From Paludibacteraceae bacterium (lineage in GTDB: Bacteria > Bacteroidota > Bacteroidia > Bacteroidales > Paludibacteraceae), in NCBI GenBank assembly GCA_017550335.1, contig JAFZPM010000032.1, positions 215,522-279,521 on the forward strand: a stretch of 64,000 nt of DNA, written 5' to 3'. Under the pieces are notes generated by a model. It saw only the letters and a program-made list of their open reading frames with translations, was not told the DNA's origin and did not search any database. Below are positions 1 through 7,312 of the stretch, in pieces (the stretch's first letter is position 1; each line of letters opens with the position of its first letter). The position numbers were made by a program, and so were the translations under genes.

Positions 1-20
1 CGAAACGGCCATCGTGCCTG

Positions 21-58
21 AAAAAAAACAGAGGAGACGAATCATCGCCCCCTCTGTT
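21..58 (-). terminator. Candidate intrinsic terminator, minus strand
   Basis: An 8-bp stem (AACAGAGG at 27-34 with CCTCTGTT at 51-58) is followed, in the minus direction, by a run of T (plus-strand A run at 21-28). It could end a short minus-strand transcript begun at the -7-like box at 153-160, or act as a second terminator for the gene at 326-1606. Confidence 0.45.
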
Positions 59-260
59 ATTATAACCCAAAATACTGCAATCAAAAAGTAAGGTTCTTTT
101 CGTAAGGTAAAGTTACATGGTTTTCTAAAAGTATTAATATCATTGAACATCACAAAGTTAACGTGACGGCCAAGCAAAGGCATGGACAAAAGAATCAAAT
201 GGATGGAAAATAGAACCAAAAGGATGGACGATTTTGACATGGGGATGGACAATTTCGTCA

Positions 261-298
261 AAAACAAGGGGGCGTCCCCTTTTTAAGGAGACGCCCCC
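261..298 (-). terminator. Intrinsic terminator of the DUF6515-like gene
   Basis: A GC-rich stem pairs GGGGGCGTC at 68-76 of the 200s (268-276) with GACGCCCCC at 290-298. It is followed on the minus strand by a T-rich stretch (revcomp of 259-267). It lies 28 bp past the stop codon of the minus-strand gene at 326-1606. Confidence 0.75.
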
Positions 299-325
299 AG
301 TCATATGCCTACTTAAAGAGTCTGA

Positions 326-1606
326 TCATTTATAAGGCTCATCCACAATCATGTAACCTCCCGTCACAGGTTGGAACCATGTATCGGCGCCAAACCAATA
401 GAGGCGATTGTTGATGACGACGCGCTTGCTGCCCGCTGGCAACGTGGTGACGATGTTAGCGTCAGGAAGAACCACATCATCTTCTGGGCTACCAACGATG
501 ACATAGCCCTGTGCGGAAGGCAAGAACCAAGTCTCGTTGTAGTTGTAGTAGGTGACCCCATTGATGGCTACTGCCGTCGCACCCACAGGGAGAACCTGTA
601 CATACACCTCACTTGCGGCAGCCACTGGTCTTTCGACTATAACGTAACCTCCCACTCTCTTGGAGAACCAAACGCCATTGCCATACCAATAATCAACGCC
701 ACCCAGGTTAACGGTCACACAAGCGAACGGCAGAGCTGTCAGTACCATATTCACCGGACGGTGAACCAACTCGAACCCGAAGGTTGGATGCTGACGATAG
801 AAGTGTCCGTTGTGGACATAGAACCTAACTCCGTGGGAGTCTACGAAATGGTGAGCATGCGGGTGCATGGCCGGACGATACGGTCTGCCGTTGTGGTACA
901 CGATCGGAGAATGTCCGTGAGGAACGACAACCGGATGAGGGTGATGCATAGTTCTCGGACGAACTGCCGCACGAGGAGCAGGACCATGGTGGTGAGGCGC
1001 AGGAGCCGGACCTCTATGTGCGGCTGGAGCTGGCGTGTGGCGCGGTGCTGGAGCCGGACCTCTATGTGCGGCTGGAGCTGGCGTGTGGCGTGGTGCCGGT
1101 GCCGGTGCCGGATTCCTATGAGCAGCAGCTGGAGCTGGCGTATGGTGCGGTGCCGGATTAGCTGGCCTAGCGGCCGGAGCTGGCGTGTGGCGCGGTGCCG
1201 AATTAGCTGGTCTTGCGGCCGGAGCTGACGAATGGCGCGGTGCAGGGCTAGCTGGTCTTGCAGCCGGTGACTGCGAAGGACGTTGCTGTGGAGAAGCCTG
1301 CGGACGAGGGCTCGATGCCGGAGCACCCATCTGATGACGCGAACCACCATTTCCGGAACGCTGAGCGTAATCACGCTGGTGCGATCCTTGGCTAGGCGCC
1401 GATGACGCATGCCTGTTGTTAAAAGAAGCTTGGTTATTTTGTCTATGCGATGGTGCGTTATTAAAGTTGTTATTACTGCGAGAACCATTTCTCATTTCCA
1501 TTCTTTGTTGTCCGCCCTGACGACCACCATGTCTTTGGGCGGTTGCTGAGGTGCAAACCATTACCAAACCTGTAATGAGAATTGCGATAATCTTATTTGT
1601 TTTCAT
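326..1606 (-). CDS. DUF6515-like exported His/Pro/Ala-rich protein
   Basis: Exported protein of 426 residues and unknown function. Residues 1-23 form a signal peptide ending near SATA. They are followed by an Asn/Gln/Arg/Gly-rich stretch (about 24-110) and then a long Pro-Ala-His segment (about 110-225) made of repeats such as PAPRHTPAPAA. The C-terminal part (about 295-426) contains three related units of about 45 residues, each with a Tyr-rich strand, a WF pair and a GYVIV or GYMIV motif followed by a Pro. I associate this arrangement with the DUF6515 family of Bacteroidetes. The low-complexity segment may span the periplasm, bind metal through its histidines, or both, but this is inference. 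The gene stands alone and has its own terminator at 261-298. Confidence 0.75.
   Translation of the reverse strand: MKTNKIIAILITGLVMVCTSATAQRHGGRQGGQQRMEMRNGSRSNNNFNNAPSHRQNNQASFNNRHASSAPSQGSHQRDYAQRSGNGGSRHQMGAPASSPRPQASPQQRPSQSPAARPASPAPRHSSAPAARPANSAPRHTPAPAARPANPAPHHTPAPAAAHRNPAPAPAPRHTPAPAAHRGPAPAPRHTPAPAAHRGPAPAPHHHGPAPRAAVRPRTMHHPHPVVVPHGHSPIVYHNGRPYRPAMHPHAHHFVDSHGVRFYVHNGHFYRQHPTFGFELVHRPVNMVLTALPFACVTVNLGGVDYWYGNGVWFSKRVGGYVIVERPVAAASEVYVQVLPVGATAVAINGVTYYNYNETWFLPSAQGYVIVGSPEDDVVLPDANIVTTLPAGSKRVVINNRLYWFGADTWFQPVTGGYMIVDEPYK
1000..1260 (-). repeat. Degenerate tandem repeat coding Pro-Ala-His units
   Basis: Within the gene at 326-1606, a unit of about 48 bp (GGAGCTGGCGTGTGGCG and relatives on the plus strand) recurs several times, coding PAPRHTPAPAAHRG-like blocks. 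The two copies near 1009-1100 are almost identical, so the segment has probably changed length by slippage or recombination. Confidence 0.6.
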
Positions 1607-1758
1607 GACCGTAAAATTTAGAACGTTTTACATTTTGTTTCCTATCAAAAATAGTACAAACACCATGCCAAAACAAGCCGATTTTATTGATTATCACTTA
1701 TTTACGGACTAATCGGCATATACAATCGATGAAACAGACGTTTCGTTCGACGAAGCCC

Positions 1759-2547
1759 TTAATTACACAGCGTGTAGAGGTCTTTTCTAGGGTTAATAAT
1801 CATCAAAGGGACAACCGATTTCTTTATAACTTTCAATTCCTTCGGACCGAAGAGGATGTCGTCCATGCCATAATCCCGCGACGCGGAGATCATCAAAAGG
1901 CTCGCTTCCAACTCCATCACACGGTCCACCGCCTCCAATTCTATCTTGAAACTGTTCTTCGTCGCCTCCACATTTTCGTACTCCACACCCCCCTTGTCCA
2001 TCAGTCCCATGATCGCCTCCGCGTTCTGTTGCGCCCTTGTGCCGTAATCGTTAGCCACCATCAACATGATGTGGGAGCAGAAGTGCATCCCCATGCCACG
2101 GCAGAACACACCCTTCTCTCGTTCTTCCACCAGAAAGCCTATCGGCACGAGCACACGGTCGAAAGAGATCTGCTGACCCGGTTTCACGAAATAGTAAGGG
2201 ATCCGCAACTCACGGCAAAGCTTCAATTGGTTGAGCGGCTTGTTATATGGCGGCACATCAGAAACCTCGAAGATCAGGATGGCAGCCTCCACGAACTCCA
2301 TGAAATCCGTGAAGTCATCATCCAGCACGAAATAATTGACAGGAAAACCAATCCGATACCTCCACGTCTCGAACGCGGACTCATAAGAAGAGGCAGACTC
2401 ATTCCTACCCAACACGCCCAACAAACATATCTGCTTATCGTGGGCATCCGCCAACTTCTTAGCCAACTCCAACGCCGTCTCCGGGAAATAGGATGGATGG
2501 GCGGCCACATATATCTGCTCCTTTGGCAATTCTTCGACTTTCAACAT
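1759..2547 (-). CDS. Universal stress protein (UspA) family protein
   Basis: A 262-residue cytoplasmic protein without signal peptide. The length fits a tandem or degenerate pair of Usp (alpha/beta, Rossmann-like) domains. The N-terminal half starts with a beta strand (QIYVAAHPSYF) and ends near residue 115 at PYYFVKPG; the second half starts with FDRVLVPIGFL, the typical first strand of a Usp domain, and ends with VVPLMIINPR, its last strand. Residues for ATP binding (a GxxxxGS motif) are not evident, so nucleotide binding is doubtful. The gene is apparently monocistronic: downstream lies the DUF6515-like gene and upstream is AT-rich non-coding DNA. Confidence 0.65.
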   Translation of the reverse strand: MLKVEELPKEQIYVAAHPSYFPETALELAKKLADAHDKQICLLGVLGRNESASSYESAFETWRYRIGFPVNYFVLDDDFTDFMEFVEAAILIFEVSDVPPYNKPLNQLKLCRELRIPYYFVKPGQQISFDRVLVPIGFLVEEREKGVFCRGMGMHFCSHIMLMVANDYGTRAQQNAEAIMGLMDKGGVEYENVEATKNSFKIELEAVDRVMELEASLLMISASRDYGMDDILFGPKELKVIKKSVVPLMIINPRKDLYTLCN

Positions 2548-2786
2548 ATCATATTCCTTTTCGTATATGCAAAAATAGGATTAAGAGTTAAGAATTAAAA
2601 ATTAAAAAGGGAAGAAACGTCATGGCGGGAACATTTTGGCATTTACTATTTACCGATTTCCGATTTACAATTTGCCATTTATTATTTACGATTCACTATT
2701 CGGAGATGCAGGTCCACACTTTCTTCCACAAAAAAAGGAGGAAACCGCAAGACTTCCTCCCTTCCGCAAAGATATTTAAACAAAAA
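2548..2786. other. AT-rich intergenic region with low-complexity words
   Basis: Contains TTAAGAATTAAAAATT at about 2586-2606 and repeated TTTACGATTT-type words at 2641-2700. These resemble the intergenic repeat text at 61.4-61.7 kb. The right end carries the terminator at 2729-2760. No gene is visible. Confidence 0.5.
2729..2760 (-). terminator. Intrinsic terminator of the ompH-like operon
   Basis: The stem pairs GGAGGAA (2737-2743) with TTCCTCC (2754-2760) and is followed on the minus strand by a T run (A run at 2729-2736). It lies 27 bp downstream of the stop codon of the gene at 2787-3422. Confidence 0.75.
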
Positions 2787-3422
2787 TTATTTGGTCTTTT
2801 GTTGTGCAGCGTAGCGCAGATTCAGCTGCTCCACCACTTCATGCGTGATGTTCAACGCCTCGTCGGCGAACAAGACGTTATCCGAATTCGCATTGCTCAA
2901 AATAAGTTTGAAGCGTTTGTCCGCATTGTAAACCTTGAAGAAAGCGGCCACCGTGTCGCGCAGTTGGACGTTCATCTTCTGCTGCTCATCCATCAGTTCC
3001 TTCGCCAGTTTCTTCTCCAGCAACTGGAGTTCCTGATCTTGCTTGAGCAAATTATTCTGTTCGCTCTGCAACGTAGCCTCCGTCAGGAATCCGCCAGCCT
3101 GATACTTCTTTTGGAACGCCTCATAATCCTTCTGGAACTTCATCTGAGCGTTCGTCAGCTCCTTGCGGGACTTCTCCTGTCTCTTCAGCAGAACCTCGTT
3201 CAGCTCCTTAGCGAAATCGTACTCGAGCAAAAGGGAATCCACATCCACATATGCAACCGGGAACACTGAAGAAGGCTCAACAGAAGCACTATCGACAACG
3301 TTTCCTGCCTCCACCGAAGAGGAATCGCCAGACTCCTGGGAAGATTGGTTGCCCTTACAACCATAAAAAGACAAAATGGCGAATGCAATAACCGCCACAC
3401 ATAATGAGTTAAAATACTTCAT
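2787..3422 (-). CDS. OmpH/Skp family periplasmic chaperone-like lipoprotein
   Basis: A 211-residue protein with a signal peptide ending in a Cys at residue 22 (SFYGCKG), which suggests a lipoprotein. A Ser/Glu-rich linker runs to about residue 52. The strand VAYVDVDSLLLEYDFAKEL starts the Skp/OmpH domain, and a long charged helical coiled coil (about 75-150) is rich in Lys, Gln and Glu. Skp-type proteins hold unfolded outer-membrane proteins in the periplasm; that role is inferred from the family. It is the second gene of a two-gene operon, 15 bp behind the small membrane protein at 3438-3698, with a promoter at 3754-3784 and a terminator at 2729-2760. Confidence 0.8.
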   Translation of the reverse strand: MKYFNSLCVAVIAFAILSFYGCKGNQSSQESGDSSSVEAGNVVDSASVEPSSVFPVAYVDVDSLLLEYDFAKELNEVLLKRQEKSRKELTNAQMKFQKDYEAFQKKYQAGGFLTEATLQSEQNNLLKQDQELQLLEKKLAKELMDEQQKMNVQLRDTVAAFFKVYNADKRFKLILSNANSDNVLFADEALNITHEVVEQLNLRYAAQQKTK

Positions 3423-3437
3423 ATCTTAATTTTATAA

Positions 3438-3698
3438 TTACCTTTCGTTTTCATCCGCGGCATCCTCAACCTCCTCAGGTTTAGTCTTCATCGTAGACGC
3501 AGCGTCACGACGCGCCAAAGCGTCCTGTGTCTGCACACAATAAATGCCTTTCTTAGCCAATGCCTTGTTCCCTCCAACATGCATTTCCGGGAATTTCCTC
3601 CTCTTCGAGAAAAAAGTCTGAACGCCCAACAAGAGAAGCGACAAACCGACGACCGCCAACGTGGCGAGCACTAGGATTCCGAAACCTTTCATAGACAT
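3438..3698 (-). CDS. Small single-span membrane protein
   Basis: An 86-residue protein. Residues 7-29 form one hydrophobic helix (ILVLATLAVVGLSLLLLGV), followed by a basic segment (FSKRRKFP), a conserved-looking Gly-rich stretch with one Cys (KKGIYCVQTQDALARR), and an acidic tail. Short proteins of this build are common in Bacteroidetes and usually left as hypothetical membrane or secreted proteins. It is the first gene after the promoter at 3754-3784 and is probably co-transcribed with the OmpH-like gene. Function unknown. Confidence 0.6.
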   Translation of the reverse strand: MSMKGFGILVLATLAVVGLSLLLLGVQTFFSKRRKFPEMHVGGNKALAKKGIYCVQTQDALARRDAASTMKTKPEEVEDAADENER

Positions 3699-3753
3699 GT
3701 TTTACTACAGAACCAATTTACATACACTAAAGCCTCTTCAAGCTTTTGCACCG

Positions 3754-3784
3754 CAAAGATAAAACCTATCGAAAATTTCACAAC
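3754..3784 (-). promoter_or_regulatory. Bacteroidetes-type promoter for the small membrane protein/ompH-like operon
   Basis: On the minus strand, TATCTTTG (plus 3754-3761) matches the -7 consensus TAnnTTTG, with TTG (plus 3781-3783) 19 nt upstream. The predicted start lies about 50 nt ahead of the ATG at 3698. Confidence 0.7.
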
Positions 3785-3855
3785 CACTTCAAAGGAAAAA
3801 TCAATGTTTGAGAGCCCTATTTTATATATTTTTAAGAGAACAGGCGGGAAAACAC

Positions 3856-3889
3856 GAAAAAGGCGAACGTCCCCGAAGAGACGCTCGCC
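3856..3889 (-). terminator. Intrinsic terminator of the AICAR formyltransferase gene
   Basis: A 10-bp stem (GGCGAACGTC at 3862-3871 with GACGCTCGCC at 3880-3889) is followed on the minus strand by TTTTT (A run at 3857-3861). It lies 26 bp beyond the stop codon at 3915. Confidence 0.8.
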
Positions 3890-3914
3890 GACAAACGTTC
3901 ATGAAAAAACAAAA

Positions 3915-5090
3915 TTAATGATGAAAGAGGCGGACATGGGTGAAGGCCATCGCCATCCCATATTTGTCGCACGTCTCGATGACATTATCGTCACGGACGG
4001 AACCGCCCGGCTGTGCGATGAAACGCACGCCGCTCTTGTGGGCGCGCTCGATGTTGTCACCAAACGGGAAGAACGCATCGGAGCCCAGCGCCACATTGTC
4101 CAACTTCGTCAGCCAAGCCTTCTTCTCCTCGCGGGTGATCGGCTCAGGCTTTTCCGTGAAGAACTGCTCCCACATGCCATCCGCCAGCACATCCTCGTAA
4201 TCGTCGGAGATGTAGACATCGATGGTGTTGTCGCGGTCCGCGCGGCGGATTCCCTCCTTGAATGGAAGGGACATCACCTTCGGATGTTGACGGAGGAACC
4301 AGATATCTGCCTTGTTGCCAGCCAAACGGGTGCAATGGATACGAGACTGCTGTCCCGCACCGATTCCGATGGCCTGTCCATCCTTCGCGTAGCATACGGA
4401 GTTGGACTGCGTGTACTTCAGCGTGATGAGAGCGATGAGAAGGTCGCGTTTCGCCTCTTCAGTGAAGGAATTCACCTTGGTAGGGAACTCCGTGAACAAG
4501 GATTCGTCGAGCTTCACCTCGTTCCTGCCCTGCTCGAATGTCACACCAAAAACCTGTTTCCTCTCAATCGGATCAGGCTTATAGGATGGATCGATCTGAA
4601 TCACGTTATAAGTACCCTTGCGCTTGTTCTTCAGGATCTCCAACGCACGGTCCGAATACCCTGGGGCGATCACACCATCCGACACCTCGCGGTTGATCAG
4701 GAAAGCCGTCTCCTCGTCACACTCGTCAGACAACGCTATGAAATCACCATATGAAGACATACGGTCCGCACCCCTGGCGCGCGCATAGGCGGTAGCCAAA
4801 GGAGAGAGCTTCGCGTCCGCCACGAAATAGATCTTCTTCAGCGTCTCCGACATCTCCACCGCGACAGCGGCACCCGCCGGACTAACATGCTTGAAGGAAG
4901 CCGCAGCGGGTAGCCCCGTGGCCTCCTTCAACTCCTTCACCAACTGCCAGCTGTTAAAGGCATCCAGGAAATTGATATAACCCGGACGACCGTTTAAGAC
5001 GCGGATCGGTAACTCGCCATTCTCCATGTAGATACGGGATGGCTTCTGGTTGGGATTACACCCATACTTCAATTCTAATTCTTTCGCCAT
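3915..5090 (-). CDS. Stand-alone AICAR formyltransferase (PurH C-terminal type)
   Basis: Transfers a formyl group from 10-formyl-tetrahydrofolate to AICAR, the penultimate step of purine synthesis. The whole 391-residue protein matches the transformylase half of PurH. The Lys-His pair of the active site is in SFKHVSPAGAA, the family motif TLKYTQSNSVCYAKDGQ follows in the middle, and the end carries FFPFGDNIERA and FIAQPGGSVRDD. The N-terminal MGS-like IMP cyclohydrolase domain of bifunctional PurH is absent and is not hidden upstream, where only 54 bp separate it from the next gene. I regard it as the known stand-alone form found in some anaerobes rather than a truncated purH. Cyclohydrolase activity must come from elsewhere in the genome. 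Confidence 0.85.
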   Translation of the reverse strand: MAKELELKYGCNPNQKPSRIYMENGELPIRVLNGRPGYINFLDAFNSWQLVKELKEATGLPAAASFKHVSPAGAAVAVEMSETLKKIYFVADAKLSPLATAYARARGADRMSSYGDFIALSDECDEETAFLINREVSDGVIAPGYSDRALEILKNKRKGTYNVIQIDPSYKPDPIERKQVFGVTFEQGRNEVKLDESLFTEFPTKVNSFTEEAKRDLLIALITLKYTQSNSVCYAKDGQAIGIGAGQQSRIHCTRLAGNKADIWFLRQHPKVMSLPFKEGIRRADRDNTIDVYISDDYEDVLADGMWEQFFTEKPEPITREEKKAWLTKLDNVALGSDAFFPFGDNIERAHKSGVRFIAQPGGSVRDDNVIETCDKYGMAMAFTHVRLFHH

Positions 5091-5144
5091 TGTTTAGCCA
5101 ATTATTTAAAACCGGGGAGACGTTGAGACCTCCCCATCAATCAT

Positions 5145-5594
5145 TTATCTTTCGTAGTGCTCCTCCACCCTACGGTCTATCCTATATCCCCACTCATCCA
5201 CATATGAATCGTAGTAGACGAGGGTCAAAGACCAGTCGGAGATGTAGTCGATGTCATAGTACCACTCTCCGTCACGGGTAGAGATGCGCAACTCGCCGCC
5301 GTGGCAATCCCAGACTCCATGATCCCAGTCCGAATAGATACGTCCGAAGCGGGAGACGAAGGTGCTCTTTATCGACAGATCACCGTCATAATGGAAGCGG
5401 AGGGAAAGCTCCTCACCCGCATAATCCGTATAGACTGCGCCACCAGGCACTTCATCATGATAGACCGTTTTGGTCCAATGCCACGGATCCCCTACCAGAA
5501 GATCCTCGTCACGCTCATTGTCATAGTATCCAACGCATGAACACATTGCCATGAGAGGAAGGGCAAATATGAGTTTGTACAATATATTTTTCAT
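5145..5594 (-). CDS. Small lipoprotein of unknown function
   Basis: A lipoprotein of about 149 residues from the favoured start at 5594 (an in-frame ATG at 5606 adds four residues). The signal peptide ends in a lipobox-like CSCVGYYD, and the mature part is rich in Asp, Tyr and Trp. Alternating hydrophobic strands (LSLRFHYDGDLSIKSTF, GELRISTRDGEWYYDIDY, WSLTLVYYDSY) suggest a small beta-sheet or lipocalin-like fold, and related short lipoproteins are common in Bacteroidales. A hairpin GGGGAG...CTCCCC followed by TTTT on the minus strand (about 5110-5135) may end the transcript before the formyltransferase gene. Confidence 0.6.
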   Translation of the reverse strand: MKNILYKLIFALPLMAMCSCVGYYDNERDEDLLVGDPWHWTKTVYHDEVPGGAVYTDYAGEELSLRFHYDGDLSIKSTFVSRFGRIYSDWDHGVWDCHGGELRISTRDGEWYYDIDYISDWSLTLVYYDSYVDEWGYRIDRRVEEHYER

Positions 5595-5743
5595 GACTCG
5601 TAACAATTAGTAGGTGAATTAATCACTCACAAAATTATGAATCATGCGGACATATCCATACGCAATCGACCAAACGCCCGAAATCATGGACGAACCGTCC
5701 CGTCAGGCACAAATCCGAGGTCCAACGCCCCCCTCAGACCGCC

Positions 5744-7090
5744 TCATTCGGTCGCCGGAAGAGGTTGTTGGATGGGTTGAAGATCCTCCCCCTGAGGCAT
5801 AGGATGAGATCCGAACATGCACGTCGCGACATATTTCCTCCGCAACGGCTTGCCTGTGAAAGTATATCCGAGGCTCCATGCGATGAATTGCGCCTTCGTC
5901 AGATAAGTGGCACGCACGCCAATGCTACCGAAGACCGGTCCACGAGGTTGGACCTTCACGCCAAGCACTTCATAGAAGCGGGTCACTTCCTTATCACCTT
6001 GCACGAAATCATATCCGACATTCAGGAAGAAGGAAAAGCCATACATGACCAACTCATTCTTCACGGAGACGCCGAAATTGAAACGTTCCTTCCGCTCGCC
6101 CAACCAGACACGCTCGTACATCCTTCCGTCGATCTCGTTCTCCACATAGTCCGCATGTGCCCCGACACTCTCATCGTACATGAGGTCAGCGCTCAATCCA
6201 CAGCGATAGCGGTAAGAAAGCCTCAGCAACGGCGCATAGCTGAAAGCGAAGATAGGATGTCTGTACTGCACATACTGAGTCAGGAGGTTCGTACCCGTCC
6301 CGTCATAACACTTCTGGCGGAAAGAACGGGTAATGGAGACCTCATGCTCCAAGCGCAGAGGAACATACGGAGCACGCAAGGAAGAGTCCTTCCGTACCCT
6401 ATTCTCCGAATCATTCATACGGTACATCAGCGCCATAGAGAAGGCATAGTTGTTCAACCCCTTATTCGGCACGGTGGTGGCCCCGTTGGAGAAATGAGTC
6501 AGGGAAGCCCCCACCTTCAAATCCACATGGCAAGGAAGGACAACCTTGAAATACGGGAAGAGAGAGACATGCGCCGTGTGCTTCCAACCGACCGAAATAT
6601 TATCAGGATTAACAAACCGATCATAATGGTTCCAATGGGTGGAATAGCCGAAGTTCAGCTCATAGTTCAATTTCAGCCAATCCGTCAGCTGCACGATCCG
6701 CGCGCCATACGTGCCATAAAAGGAGACCGGCTTGCCCAGACGATCGTCACGGAACCGGGGAAACGCCACACCCAAACCATAATAGGGGTTCCGATACACC
6801 CGCGCCTGCCACTTGTCCGGACGCACGCCCCAATTGAACTGGACCGCCACGTCGGAAAAATGATGGATCTCCCGATCCTCCGAATACTCCCACTCCTGGG
6901 TGGAAAGGTCGAAATGGCCGCCGCGCACGAAAGGGTTGGTCGGGAACACACCCCCGACATCCATCCTCACTCCCCATGACAACGGCAGCTTGGCTTCCTT
7001 CCCGACAGACAAGGAATCAGCCGCACACACGTCGACCGAAAGCGACGCCATACAGACGATAACCGCCAGTACACGAAAGGAGAAAATCAT
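5744..7090 (-). CDS. PagL-like lipid A deacylase / acyloxyacyl hydrolase family outer-membrane protein
   Basis: An exported beta-barrel-type protein of about 448 residues. From the start at 7090 the first residues (MIFSFRVLAVIVCMASLSV) form a signal peptide. In-frame starts at 7108 and 7204 are possible but would put a second hydrophobic stretch ahead of it. The motif LTHFSNGATT followed by PNKGLN carries the His-x-Ser pair that forms the active site of PagL, which removes a 3-O-linked acyl chain from lipid A. Repeated amphipathic strands rich in Tyr, Phe and Trp fit an outer-membrane barrel. It is longer than enterobacterial PagL, so it has extra strands or a C-terminal extension. A TACTTTTG -7-like box lies at 7222-7229. 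Substrate specificity is inferred from the family only. Confidence 0.7.
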   Translation of the reverse strand: MIFSFRVLAVIVCMASLSVDVCAADSLSVGKEAKLPLSWGVRMDVGGVFPTNPFVRGGHFDLSTQEWEYSEDREIHHFSDVAVQFNWGVRPDKWQARVYRNPYYGLGVAFPRFRDDRLGKPVSFYGTYGARIVQLTDWLKLNYELNFGYSTHWNHYDRFVNPDNISVGWKHTAHVSLFPYFKVVLPCHVDLKVGASLTHFSNGATTVPNKGLNNYAFSMALMYRMNDSENRVRKDSSLRAPYVPLRLEHEVSITRSFRQKCYDGTGTNLLTQYVQYRHPIFAFSYAPLLRLSYRYRCGLSADLMYDESVGAHADYVENEIDGRMYERVWLGERKERFNFGVSVKNELVMYGFSFFLNVGYDFVQGDKEVTRFYEVLGVKVQPRGPVFGSIGVRATYLTKAQFIAWSLGYTFTGKPLRRKYVATCMFGSHPMPQGEDLQPIQQPLPATE

Positions 7091-7221
7091 ATCATGAAAG
7101 AACCTCATTCCCAACATATGTTCTTGAAGTGAAACCGTCAAAAAGACGTCCAACACCTGAATGAACACGACGACGGAAACCCTCATCCGACAGACGGAAC
7201 GCATCGCCGAAAAATCGTCCG

Positions 7222-7229
7222 CAAAAGTA
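7222..7229 (-). promoter_or_regulatory. -7 box candidate for the PagL-like gene
   Basis: TACTTTTG on the minus strand matches TAnnTTTG and lies in the divergent gap between this gene and dsbD. No well-spaced -33 box is visible. Confidence 0.4.
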
Positions 7230-7258
7230 CGAAAAACATGGCACTAGCACGAATCCAA

Positions 7259-7290
7259 TTTGCTTTTTTTTAAAATTCAAACTATTTTTG
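7259..7290 (+). promoter_or_regulatory. Bacteroidetes-type promoter for dsbD
   Basis: TTTG (7259-7262), 20 nt, then TATTTTTG (7283-7290) match the -33 and -7 boxes. Transcription would begin near 7296, downstream of the ATG at 7292. This supports the ATG at 7313 as the true start of dsbD. Confidence 0.75.
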
Positions 7291-7312
7291 CATGAAACAA
7301 AAAAGAAAACAC

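Larger units (their letters stand above)
1..325. other. Intergenic region with two minus-strand hairpins
   Basis: No convincing protein gene is visible here. It holds two hairpins followed by T runs on the minus strand (21-58 and 261-298) and a minus-strand TAACTTTG box at 153-160 that matches the Bacteroidetes -7 consensus. No properly spaced -33 box was found for it. The part between about 160 and 260 is A-rich with repeated GGATGGA words on the plus strand and has no other recognisable content. Confidence 0.5.

Noticed and set aside
3915..5090. Truncated purH pseudogene
   Set aside because: The frame is intact, has its own terminator, and the length (391 residues) and motifs match the stand-alone formyltransferase family.
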